A stretch of 14,170 bases of DNA from an uncultured Bacteroidota bacterium (GTDB taxonomy: Bacteria; Bacteroidota; Bacteroidia; UKL13-3), in contig CAISTO010000074.1 of assembly GCA_903888395.1 (NCBI GenBank), positions 1-14,170 on the forward strand, given 5' to 3'. The notes under the pieces were generated by a model. The model saw nothing but the letters and a program-made list of their open reading frames with translations. It ran no database searches and was not told the origin of the DNA. Numbering within the stretch: the first letter of the stretch is position 1; each line of letters begins with the position of its first letter. The position numbers and the translations under genes were made by a program. Positions 5,784-12,990 of the stretch are shown here, piece by piece.

Positions 5784-6886
5784 GTATTCCATCTGTAAAT
5801 AACTCTATAATCTGTAAAGTTTGCATTTTGGTTATTTGCAAATAATGAAACACCCAAACTCCAATTTTTATTTATTTTATAAGCAATGGTATGTCTGTGG
5901 TAAATCCAATTAAAATAAGGCACTTCCTTGTATAAATACACCCCAAAATATTGTCCCCAAGTAAATCGGTGGAATAAAAACTCGTGTCCAATTAAAGAAC
6001 CAACTCTCAAATAATTTAACGAATCGCGTTTATCATACCACATTCTATATTCAATTGATTGATCGTTGATCCATTCAGTTCCAACAACCAAAGCATGCGA
6101 TTTTTTTAAGCCAAAGGGATGATGATAACTCACTGCAATTCCATTCACCCAAAAATATTTATCCAAACTTACTGGTGTATTTTTATAAGTTGCATAAGCC
6201 GCTATTTGCCAATTATTTTTGCTTTCAAATGGTCCGTTTCTTCTCTTTAAATCTAGTGGTTTTGAAACATTTGGCGCAATGTTAATTTGGTAAGATAAAG
6301 CTGCTGTAAAAAAATTTACACCTAAATTAGGACTTTTATTTCCGCCATTTGAAAAATGATTCAGCATTACTTTGGCGCTTATTTCATTTGCATCATTTAT
6401 TTTATAATTAGCAACTAATCCTAATCCTAAATAAAAATTAATATAACTGCTAAACGACCTGTTTAAAGGATTTGAAATTTTATCATATGGATTATTTACA
6501 AAGTTAAATCCACCATTAGCTTTGATTCCAACATTAAGTTTTTTTGTTTTAATGAAGGTAGATTCTAAGGTGTAAAATGCATTTAAATTGTTTCCGAAAA
6601 TTACATTGTCAAAATAAAAATAATTGATTCCAAATCCTGTTAAAAAACCTTTTTTGTTGAAGTGACTGTCAAAAGTATCGTTGCGTTTTCGAAGTAATTC
6701 AAATTCCAAACCCAATACCAATGCATTACTTGAATGTTCTGCGCTGGCTGAATGCGACCAAATGAAACCATGATGCAGATTTGTTCTCAAAAAATAAGAA
6801 GTGTTTTTACACCATAATGAATCATTATTTGCAAAGCAAAAATTAGAAAATAAAATTAGAAAATAAAGACTAATTATTTTGACCAT
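5774..6886 (-). CDS. PagL-like / acyloxyacyl hydrolase family outer-membrane protein
   Basis: A 370-residue exported protein. Residues 1-19 form a signal peptide (MVKIISLYFLILFSNFCFA). The rest has alternating aromatic and glycine-rich strands typical of an outer-membrane beta barrel. MLNHFSNGGNKSPNLGVNFFTAALSY at about 174-199 matches the active-site region of PagL-type lipid A 3-O-deacylases, with His177 and Ser179 in HFSN as the expected catalytic His and Ser. PagL itself has only about 150-170 residues; the second half here (about 220-370) looks like further barrel strands (VVGTEW, GHEFLFHRFTWGQYFGVYL, YRVIYRW), as in long Bacteroidota members. The start chosen is the ATG at 6886 because the signal peptide begins there; an in-frame ATG at 6985 would add 33 residues lying inside the permease gene. 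It overlaps the permease by 13 bases, implying coupling. Deacylase activity is uncertain because Asn191 stands where a catalytic Glu is expected. Confidence 0.78.
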   Translation of the reverse strand: MVKIISLYFLILFSNFCFANNDSLWCKNTSYFLRTNLHHGFIWSHSASAEHSSNALVLGLEFELLRKRNDTFDSHFNKKGFLTGFGINYFYFDNVIFGNNLNAFYTLESTFIKTKKLNVGIKANGGFNFVNNPYDKISNPLNRSFSSYINFYLGLGLVANYKINDANEISAKVMLNHFSNGGNKSPNLGVNFFTAALSYQINIAPNVSKPLDLKRRNGPFESKNNWQIAAYATYKNTPVSLDKYFWVNGIAVSYHHPFGLKKSHALVVGTEWINDQSIEYRMWYDKRDSLNYLRVGSLIGHEFLFHRFTWGQYFGVYLYKEVPYFNWIYHRHTIAYKINKNWSLGVSLFANNQNANFTDYRVIYRWNTKK

Positions 6887-8247
6887 TTTTTCCTTTTTAA
6901 AATATAATAAATAGGTACTCCTAATAATACCAAACACAAGCCAGAAAAGGCAAAAGCTGTTTTGAAAATCAATAAACTTACGCAAATGATGATTGCCATA
7001 ATGATGTATACCGCTGGCAATATTGGATAAGCAATTACTTGATAAGGACGATCAGCATTTGGCAATTTTTTGCGTAAAACAAATACAGCCCCTACAGTTA
7101 AAATATAGAATATTAAAACTGCAAATACTACATAATCCAGCAAGTCGCCATAAGAACCCGAAAGCACTAAAATACTTGCCCAAATTCCTTGATAAATCAA
7201 TGATTTTTGAGGCGATTGATGTTTGTTTAATTCACTGGCTTGTTTAAAAAACAATCCTTCATCGGCCATTACTTTATAAACGCGTGAACCACTTAAAATG
7301 ATTCCATTTACACAACCAAAAGTTGACACCATAATTAATACTGCCATGATAATTGCACCGTTATCGCCAAATACTTTTTGTAATAATAGTGTACCAACCC
7401 TGCTTTGCTCAGCATGTTGAATTTCGGAAATAGAAAGTGCATTGATGTAAATAAAATTGATCAATACATATAAAAACAAAACACTTCCTGTTCCAATTAA
7501 TAACGATAAAGGTAAATTTCGCTTAGGATTTTCTATTTCCCCCGCAGTAAAAGTAATGTTGTTCCAAGCATCGGCACTAAAAATAGATCCTACTAATGCT
7601 GCCGCAAAAATGCCAATGTTCAAATGAATTGGGGTTGATGGAGTTAATGAAGTTGATATGGTTGAGGGGTTTTGATTATTTAAAATAAAATACAAACCAG
7701 CAAAAATTATGAATAGCAATGAAGCAATTTTAGCAATGGTAAAAACGTTTTGAAGCAAGGCTGCATGTTTTACTTTTCCGAAATTGAAAATGGTTAAGAG
7801 TGTTATTAATACAATGCCTAAAAGTTGCGCAGCACTAATATTTAAAGTATAAGAATTGGTAATTATCCAAGAAAACAAAATATTTTTTTCGCTAAAAACA
7901 GGGAAAATAACACCAGTAAATTTAGCAAATCCTACAGCCACCGCAGCGATGGTTCCTGTTTGAATGATAGTAAATAATGTCCACCCATACAAAAAACCAA
8001 ATAGTGGGGAATAGGCTTCTTTTAAATATACATATTGACCACCGGCTTTAGGCATTAATGCGGCTAATTCGCCATAACTTAACGCAGCAAAAATGGTAAG
8101 AATAGCAGTTACCACCCAAGCTAAAATGAGCATGGTTGGCGTTCCTAATTCGCTAAGCATTCCGGCTGAAACTATGAAAATTCCTGAGCCTATCATGCTA
8201 CCCATGATGAGCATGATGCTATCTAATAAGTTGAGTTTTTTATTCAT
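6874..8247 (-). CDS. APC-superfamily amino acid permease
   Basis: A 457-residue inner-membrane transporter with about 12 hydrophobic segments, the usual length and layout of the amino acid-polyamine-organocation superfamily. The first helix has the broken-helix substrate motif GSMIGSGIFIVSAG (16-29). ALSYGELAALMPKAGGQYVYLKEAYSPLFGFLYGW (55-89) is the hallmark region between helices 2 and 3. SADAWNNITFTAGEIENPKRNLP (224-245) after helix 6 resembles the LAT/system-L-like branch, so neutral amino acids are a reasonable guess, not shown. VNGIILSGSRVYKVMADEGLFFK is the helix-8 loop region. The ATG at 8247 gives the normal cytoplasmic N-terminus MNKKLNLLDS. The gene is preceded by a 105-base gap with an interrupted palindrome and is followed by the overlapping PagL-like gene. 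Confidence 0.92.
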   Translation of the reverse strand: MNKKLNLLDSIMLIMGSMIGSGIFIVSAGMLSELGTPTMLILAWVVTAILTIFAALSYGELAALMPKAGGQYVYLKEAYSPLFGFLYGWTLFTIIQTGTIAAVAVGFAKFTGVIFPVFSEKNILFSWIITNSYTLNISAAQLLGIVLITLLTIFNFGKVKHAALLQNVFTIAKIASLLFIIFAGLYFILNNQNPSTISTSLTPSTPIHLNIGIFAAALVGSIFSADAWNNITFTAGEIENPKRNLPLSLLIGTGSVLFLYVLINFIYINALSISEIQHAEQSRVGTLLLQKVFGDNGAIIMAVLIMVSTFGCVNGIILSGSRVYKVMADEGLFFKQASELNKHQSPQKSLIYQGIWASILVLSGSYGDLLDYVVFAVLIFYILTVGAVFVLRKKLPNADRPYQVIAYPILPAVYIIMAIIICVSLLIFKTAFAFSGLCLVLLGVPIYYILKRKKWSK

Positions 8248-8248
8248 T

Positions 8249-8285
8249 TATAATTTGTTGATTGGAAAATCAATGGTCAATTATA
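8249..8285. promoter_or_regulatory. Interrupted inverted repeat just upstream of the permease start
   Basis: Two nested arm pairs share one centre region: TTGATT (8258-8263) with AATCAA (8268-8273) around GGAA, and outside it TATAATT (8249-8255) with AATTATA (8279-8285). It lies directly before the permease ATG, where it could act as an operator in DNA or as a leader hairpin in the minus-strand transcript. A/T-rich arms make chance formation possible, and no consensus promoter could be placed in the gap. Confidence 0.3.
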
Positions 8286-8352
8286 AATAAAAAGAAGTGG
8301 AATTTGAATAATTGATTAATTGAGTACTTATTTTAAATATTGAATTTTTAAA

Positions 8353-8781
8353 CTAATTCAAATGTTGATTATACAATTTAGCTAATTCTTTCATATGATT
8401 TTGTTGTATTTTTTGTTGAAAATATAAGTTTATATGACAAACCAAACCGCTGCTAATTAGCATTACTGAGTTAATGTTAACGTTATTGTTTAATATTTGT
8501 CCAAGTCCAAATCCGATGGAAAATCCTGTAATTACAGCTTGCGGATATGCATATAATCGAAATTTTTTAATGGTTTTTATTTTTGATTGTGTTTCTGGAA
8601 ATTGCGCGCACATTTTTTTAACTTTTGCAAAGCTTATAAACTTTCCATTTTGATAAAAATACATGCTTTTTACATATAATGTATCATTTTGGGAAACTTG
8701 AGCAAATGAAATAAATGAAAGAAAAATACAAGCAAATGATAAAACTGCTTTTTTCGATAGTTGTAAATTTAAATTGTTCAT
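8353..8781 (-). CDS. Small exported or membrane protein of unknown function
   Basis: I do not recognise a named family. The 142 residues start with a hydrophobic signal sequence, KKAVLSFACIFLSFISFAQ at about 10-28, with a probable cleavage after Ala27. A mature region follows with NDTLYVKSMYFYQNGKFISFAKVKKMCAQFPET, then a glycine-rich hydrophobic segment at about 81-97 (QAVITGFSIGFGLGQIL), a second one at about 104-120, and a basic/amphipathic tail ending KELAKLYNQHLN. This plan (signal peptide, YYxNGK-like opening, two glycine-rich hydrophobic segments, terminal YN motif) resembles small hypothetical proteins I know from Bacteroidota, often placed in the envelope. The start at 8781 is preferred because the signal peptide then begins near the N-terminus; an ATG at 8814 in frame would add 11 residues. 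It lies 57 bases after the FAD oxidoreductase gene and 105 before the permease on the same strand. Confidence 0.7.
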   Translation of the reverse strand: MNNLNLQLSKKAVLSFACIFLSFISFAQVSQNDTLYVKSMYFYQNGKFISFAKVKKMCAQFPETQSKIKTIKKFRLYAYPQAVITGFSIGFGLGQILNNNVNINSVMLISSGLVCHINLYFQQKIQQNHMKELAKLYNQHLN

Positions 8782-8838
8782 TTTTAATAATTTTAGATTG
8801 TGTAACGTATTCAAATAGATAAAAGTTACAGCTAATTA

Positions 8839-10419
8839 TTAACCGAAGGAATTACCAATTGCCTTGGCACAATTTTCACCATCCATGGCGGCACTTACTA
8901 TTCCGCCTGCGTAGCCTGCACCTTCGGCACACGGATACAAACCTTTTATTTGAATATGTTCAAATGTTTCTTTGTTTCTTGGTATGCGAACTGGCGATGA
9001 GGTTCGGCTTTCTGTAGCTAACAAAATGGCTTCGTTGGTTAAATAACCATTCATTTTTTTTCCAAATGCTTTCATGGCTCCTTGCAAACTTTTTGCCACA
9101 TAATTGGGCAATATTTCATTTAAATTTCTGCTTACTGTTCCAGGTAAATAGGAGTTATTTGGTAAATTAGAGGATGATTTATTATTTACAAAATCTACCA
9201 TGCGTTGCGCAGGTGCTTGCAAGGTTTTATTCCCTTGTTCAAAACAATTTTGCTCCACCATTTTTTGAAAATACATGCCAGCCAATGGCCCGTATTTTTC
9301 AAAGTCTTTAAAATCTTCAGAATTGATTGAAACCACCATGCCCGAATTGGCAAAAGGATTATTTCGTTTAGAAGGGCTCCAACCATTCACCACTATTTCG
9401 CCAGGAGCTGTCATGGCAGGTGCAATAATTCCACCCGGACACATACAAAAACTAAATACACCACGGCCATTTACTTGTTCTACTAAGCTATAACTAGCTG
9501 CTGGCAAATATTCGCTTCGTTGTGTTCCGCAGCGGTATTGAATGCTATCTATTAATGCTTGTGGATGTTCCACCCGAACGCCTAATGCAAATGGTTTGGC
9601 TTCTATCATGATTTGTTTGCGGTGCAATAATTCAAAAATATCTCGTGCGGAATGACCTGTTGCTAGTATTAAATGTTGGATGTTGTCCCGATGCATCGGG
9701 ATTGAATGTTGAATCTCATTGTTGGAGATAGTAATAGATTTTATTTTATCACCTTCAATTTCTATGTCGGTGAGTTTGGAGTTGAAGTGAATTTCGCCTC
9801 CGCAGTTGATAATTGTTTCCCTGATTTTTTCAATAATATGTGGTAATTTATTAGTACCAATGTGCGGGTGACTTTCGTATAAAATACTTTCATCGGCACC
9901 ATGGTAAACCAATAGTTTTAAAATTCGATTTACATCGCCACGCTTGGATGCACGTGTATATAATTTACCATCGCTATAGGTTCCTGCGCCACCTTCGCCA
10001 AAGCAGTAATTACTTTCAGGATTTACCGTATTGTTTTTGGTAATATTGGCCAAATCTCGTCTGCGTTCTTTAACGTTTTTTCCTCGTTCAAAAATGACAG
10101 GTTTTAAACCTAATTCTATTAATTGCAAAGCAGCAAACAAACCCGCAGGACCCGCACCAATAATGGCAACTTCTTGCGCATTGGTTACATTTTTAAAATC
10201 AAATTCAATGGTTTCTTTTGCAGGATTTTCGTTGATAAACACCTCAACAGTTAGGTTAATTCTTACTGGTTTTTTGCGTGCATCAATCGATTTTTTTTGA
10301 AACACCAAACCCGAAATTTCATTGGCAGTAATGCCATGATATTTACTGATAAATTTTTTGATGCCTTCGGTATGGCCTAATTCTTCTGGCAATCCAGTTA
10401 ATTCAAGTGTTTTTTTCAT
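8839..10419 (-). CDS. FAD-dependent oxidoreductase of the COG2509 type
   Basis: A 526-residue flavoprotein of the group usually annotated as uncharacterised NAD(P)/FAD-dependent dehydrogenase. Residues 1-75 form a small N-terminal alpha/beta domain (SGLVFQKKSIDARKK...) present in this group. The dinucleotide-binding loop VAIIGAGPAGLFAALQL is at 84-100, with Glu111-Arg112 at the end of the second strand for the FAD ribose. SNYCFGEGGAGTYSDGKLYTR (136-156), LILATGHSARDIFELL (250-265), KPFALGVRVEHPQ and GVFSFCMCPGGIIAPA are group signatures. The C-terminus GLYPCAEGAGYAGGIVSAAMDGENCAKAI closes the FAD site. Substrate and pathway are unknown. It lies 97 bases after feoB on the same strand and may share its transcript. 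Residues 239-249 look like a recent insertion encoded by a palindromic element (listed separately). Confidence 0.9.
   Translation of the reverse strand: MKKTLELTGLPEELGHTEGIKKFISKYHGITANEISGLVFQKKSIDARKKPVRINLTVEVFINENPAKETIEFDFKNVTNAQEVAIIGAGPAGLFAALQLIELGLKPVIFERGKNVKERRRDLANITKNNTVNPESNYCFGEGGAGTYSDGKLYTRASKRGDVNRILKLLVYHGADESILYESHPHIGTNKLPHIIEKIRETIINCGGEIHFNSKLTDIEIEGDKIKSITISNNEIQHSIPMHRDNIQHLILATGHSARDIFELLHRKQIMIEAKPFALGVRVEHPQALIDSIQYRCGTQRSEYLPAASYSLVEQVNGRGVFSFCMCPGGIIAPAMTAPGEIVVNGWSPSKRNNPFANSGMVVSINSEDFKDFEKYGPLAGMYFQKMVEQNCFEQGNKTLQAPAQRMVDFVNNKSSSNLPNNSYLPGTVSRNLNEILPNYVAKSLQGAMKAFGKKMNGYLTNEAILLATESRTSSPVRIPRNKETFEHIQIKGLYPCAEGAGYAGGIVSAAMDGENCAKAIGNSFG
9672..9714. repeat. 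Perfect 16-bp palindrome flanked by near-identical 10-base repeats inside a gene
   Basis: TCCCGATGCATCGGGA occupies 9686-9701 and is its own reverse complement at all 16 positions. AATGTTGGAT (9672-9681) and AATGTTGAAT (9705-9714) flank it and differ at one base. From the start of the first repeat to the base before the second is 33 bases, 11 codons. On the coding strand this gives IQH-S-IPMHRD-N-IQH, with IQH duplicated. The palindrome is GC-rich against its surroundings. It reads as a small inserted repeat with a target duplication; no other full copy occurs in the window. Confidence 0.7.
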
Positions 10420-10516
10420 AGTTAGGTTTTTATCCTAAAATAGGTTTGCAATGATAATTAATATTTAAATTTAGATAAACATATAAATTTTCTTTTTGCT
10501 AGTAGTAGCAGTTATT
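10420..10516 (-). promoter_or_regulatory. feoB/FAD-oxidoreductase spacer with overlapping small hairpins
   Basis: The 97-base gap has no gene. Just ahead of the oxidoreductase ATG two short dyads share bases: TTAGG (10422-10426) with CCTAA (10434-10438), and CCTA (10434-10437) with TAGG (10441-10444). Only one can form at a time in RNA. Near the feoB stop there is another small dyad, TGCTA-GTAG-TAGCA (10497-10510), without a U run on the minus strand. No consensus promoter is convincing, so cotranscription of the oxidoreductase with feoAB is possible. Confidence 0.25.
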
Positions 10517-12634
10517 TTAACTAAACAAATTATACACCAAAAAGCTACTTCCGTAAGCCAAAGCAGTTAAATAAATAAACTGAATAATGGGCCATTTAAT
10601 GCTATCCGTTTCTTTTTTTACAATAGCTACTGTGCTCATACATTGCAAAGCAAAAGCATAAAAAATAAGCAGCGATAAAAACGTGGCAGTATTATAACTT
10701 GGCTTTCCTGTTCGTGGATTTATTTCGGCCATCATTTTGGTTTTAATATGTCCAAAACTATTATCTCCATCATCGTTCACACTGTATATGGTATTCATGG
10801 TTCCAACAAAAACTTCACGGGCTGCCATAGAGGTAAGTAAGGCAATTCCTATTTTCCAATCAAAGCCCAAAGGACGAATGATAGGTTCTATTAATTTGCC
10901 AAATTCACCTGCATAGCTTGCTTCTAGTTTTTGAGAATTCATTTGTAAACTCAATTCCTTTTTTACTGTTGCTGAAGTGGTGTCGTTATTTATAATGGCA
11001 GTATATTTTGTTTCTATGTTTTGAATATTTGATTGCGGACCAGTAGAAGCCAAAACCCAAAGAATAACAGAAACTGCTATGATTATTTTTCCCGCACCAA
11101 ATACAAAAGCGCTTCCTTTTTCATAAATGGTAATTAACAAGTTTGAAATTAAGGGAACTTTATAGCCCGGTAATTCTAAAATAAAAAATGTTTTTTCTTT
11201 TTGTTTGATAAAAAATTTAAACATCCAAGCACTCATAATGGCTGCAAAAAACCCAATCAAATACATGAGCATGAGTATTAATCCATGCACGTTAAACGGT
11301 CCCCATTTATCGGTATCTTTTAGTAACATACTTATTAATAAAGTGTATACGGGTAATCGTGCAGAGCAACTCATTAACGGAGTTACTAAAATGGTAATCA
11401 AACGTTCTTTTTTGTTTTCAATGCTACGCGATGCCATGATACTTGGAACAGCGCAAGCCATTCCACCAATTAATGGAACAATTGATTTTCCATTCATTCC
11501 AAAAGGGCGCATAATTCTATCCATGATAAAACCAACACGGGCCATGTAGCCCACGTCTTCTAAAATGGCAATGAACAAAAACAGTAAAATAATTTGTGGT
11601 AAAAAAATTAAAACACCGGTTAATCCTGCTAAAACTCCATGAACAATTAAATCATTTAAAACACCTGGCGGCAATGTGTTTTGAATATAATCGGTAAATA
11701 TTTTTAAACCATATTCTATCCATTCTTTTGGGTATTCGCTCCAGCTGAACATGGCTTGAAAAACCATTAAAAGTAGCACTAAAAAAATAGAAATTCCATA
11801 ATAGCGATGGGTCAATATTTTATCAACTTTGGCAGTAACGGAAGCTTTTAATTGTGTGATGTTTTTGATACGCGCATGTTTTACCGCTTCATCTATAATT
11901 TGATAGCGAGTTAAAACTTCGTCTTCTTGAAAACCTATGCTATCAAATTCAAATTTTTTAAATATTTCATTCAGTTTGATTGCTTTTTCTGTATATAAAT
12001 TAGACGCATTGATTGAATATTGTAAAGCTGAATATTTGTTACGCTTATCGTTTATGGTAGCAATTTCATCGAGTAATTTGGGATTTACTTTTTGTAGGCT
12101 AAAAAACTGTGCAGTAATCCTTGCTTTTTCATCCAATAAAATTGCTTTTATTTTTTCAATGCCTTCTTTTTTTCGTGCATTGATGCAAATAATTGGAACT
12201 TTAAGTTTCTCTTTTAATTTTTCTATATCATATTTTATGCCTCTTCGTTCTGCTACATCTAGCATATTAAGTACTAGTATAACAGGAACTTCCAAATCGG
12301 CTACTTGGGTGAAAAGCAATAAATTTCTTTTTAAATTGCTCGCATCAGCAATAAAAATAACTAAATCGGGATAGTAGTTTTCCGATTTATTTCTAAGAAT
12401 GTCGTAAGTAACTAACTCATCAGCACTTTTAGGATAAAGACTGTAAGTACCAGGCAAATCAATGATATGAGCAGTTTTAGAGCTACTTAATTTAAACGAA
12501 CCAGTTTTCTTTTCAACGGTTGTGCCTGGAAAATTTGAAACCTTATGGTTCAAACCTGTTAGTGCATTAAACAAACTGGTTTTACCACAATTTGGATTGC
12601 CAACAAGCGCAACTGTTATTTCTTTTTGTTCCAA
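10517..12634 (-). CDS. feoB: Ferrous iron transport protein B
   Basis: Inner-membrane Fe2+ importer with a cytoplasmic G-protein domain. In the 705 residues the G domain has G1 GNPNCGKT (12-19), G2 around PGTT (36-39), G3 DLPGTY (59-64) and G4 NMLD (123-126), followed by the helical GDI-like region. The membrane part begins near 280 and carries the FeoB hallmarks ILEDVGYMARVGFIMDRIMRPFGMNGKSIVPLIGG (357-391), GMACAVPSI with Cys394, and LMSCSARLPVY with Cys423. The length is normal and the C-terminal membrane segments are complete. The start is TTG at 12634-12632, directly after the feoA stop; no ATG lies before the G1 loop, so this start or another non-ATG mechanism is required. feoA and feoB are in the same frame with only TAA between them. 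No feoC-like gene follows. Confidence 0.96.
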   Translation of the reverse strand: MEQKEITVALVGNPNCGKTSLFNALTGLNHKVSNFPGTTVEKKTGSFKLSSSKTAHIIDLPGTYSLYPKSADELVTYDILRNKSENYYPDLVIFIADASNLKRNLLLFTQVADLEVPVILVLNMLDVAERRGIKYDIEKLKEKLKVPIICINARKKEGIEKIKAILLDEKARITAQFFSLQKVNPKLLDEIATINDKRNKYSALQYSINASNLYTEKAIKLNEIFKKFEFDSIGFQEDEVLTRYQIIDEAVKHARIKNITQLKASVTAKVDKILTHRYYGISIFLVLLLMVFQAMFSWSEYPKEWIEYGLKIFTDYIQNTLPPGVLNDLIVHGVLAGLTGVLIFLPQIILLFLFIAILEDVGYMARVGFIMDRIMRPFGMNGKSIVPLIGGMACAVPSIMASRSIENKKERLITILVTPLMSCSARLPVYTLLISMLLKDTDKWGPFNVHGLILMLMYLIGFFAAIMSAWMFKFFIKQKEKTFFILELPGYKVPLISNLLITIYEKGSAFVFGAGKIIIAVSVILWVLASTGPQSNIQNIETKYTAIINNDTTSATVKKELSLQMNSQKLEASYAGEFGKLIEPIIRPLGFDWKIGIALLTSMAAREVFVGTMNTIYSVNDDGDNSFGHIKTKMMAEINPRTGKPSYNTATFLSLLIFYAFALQCMSTVAIVKKETDSIKWPIIQFIYLTALAYGSSFLVYNLFS

Positions 12635-12859
12635 TTAATCTACTAATTTAATTTCTATACATTTTGCATCTTGCATGCGCAAACAAACTTTACTTTCACT
12701 CAAATTGATGGCTATTGGATCGCCAAAAGGTGCTACATTTGAAAGCGCCACTGTTTCACCAGGCAATATTCCCATTTCAAAAAGTTTGAGCGCTAATAAT
12801 TGCCCATTTACTTTAGTAATTATGGCTTTTTTCCCAAAATTTAACTGTGTAAGATTCAT
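12635..12859 (-). CDS. feoA: Ferrous iron transport protein A
   Basis: Small cytoplasmic SH3-like protein that assists FeoB. The 74 residues have the family plan: NLTQLNFGKKAIITKV, then LLALKLFEMGILPGETVALSNVAPFGDPIAINLSESKVCLRMQDAKCIEI, matching the FeoA pattern of a turn LxxMGLxPGxxV, a P(L/F)GDP loop and the end strand LR..A..I.V. The start at 12859 gives the standard length; a second ATG lies one codon upstream (12862), and others in frame at 12892 and 12988 would add 11 or 43 residues without family similarity, running over the upstream inverted repeat in the last case. Its TAA is directly followed by the TTG of feoB in the same frame, so the pair is certainly cotranscribed and tightly coupled. 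Iron-responsive control is likely by analogy but the regulator is not in the window. Confidence 0.92.
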   Translation of the reverse strand: MNLTQLNFGKKAIITKVNGQLLALKLFEMGILPGETVALSNVAPFGDPIAINLSESKVCLRMQDAKCIEIKLVD

Positions 12860-12940
12860 CATTTGGCTGCAATTTAGAATAATTCTACTCATGTTTCTAA
12901 TTTCTGATAAATGTTTTAGAAAAGCAATGGGTTTTTCATG

Positions 12941-12962
12941 TGGTTTAAATAAAGTTAAACCA
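12941..12962. promoter_or_regulatory. 8-bp inverted repeat upstream of feoA, candidate operator
   Basis: TGGTTTAA (12941-12948) and TTAAACCA (12955-12962) are perfect reverse complements around the six bases ATAAAG. The centre lies about 90 bases before the feoA ATG and about 95 before the divergent glycosyltransferase start. Size and symmetry suit a dimeric repressor such as a Fur- or DtxR/MntR-type protein, the regulators usual for feo operons, but the sequence does not match the classical consensus of either. The function is inferred from position. Confidence 0.4.
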
Positions 12963-12990
12963 ACACAAAAAATAAAATTTATTAGCACAA

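Noticed and set aside
6887..6985. Longer N-terminus for the PagL-like protein
   Set aside because: The extra 33 residues would lie fully inside the permease gene and push the signal peptide to the interior; the ATG at 6886 places it at the N-terminus.
10031..10300. Open plus-strand frame of 89 codons
   Set aside because: It is opposite the N-terminal FAD-binding part of the oxidoreductase, which carries clear motifs.
11937..12374. Open plus-strand frame of 145 codons
   Set aside because: It is opposite the FeoB G-domain and helical region and shows only a low-complexity, hydrophobic translation.
12860..12988. Longer N-terminus for FeoA
   Set aside because: The added residues have no FeoA similarity and cover the inverted repeat; FeoA proteins are normally about 75 residues.
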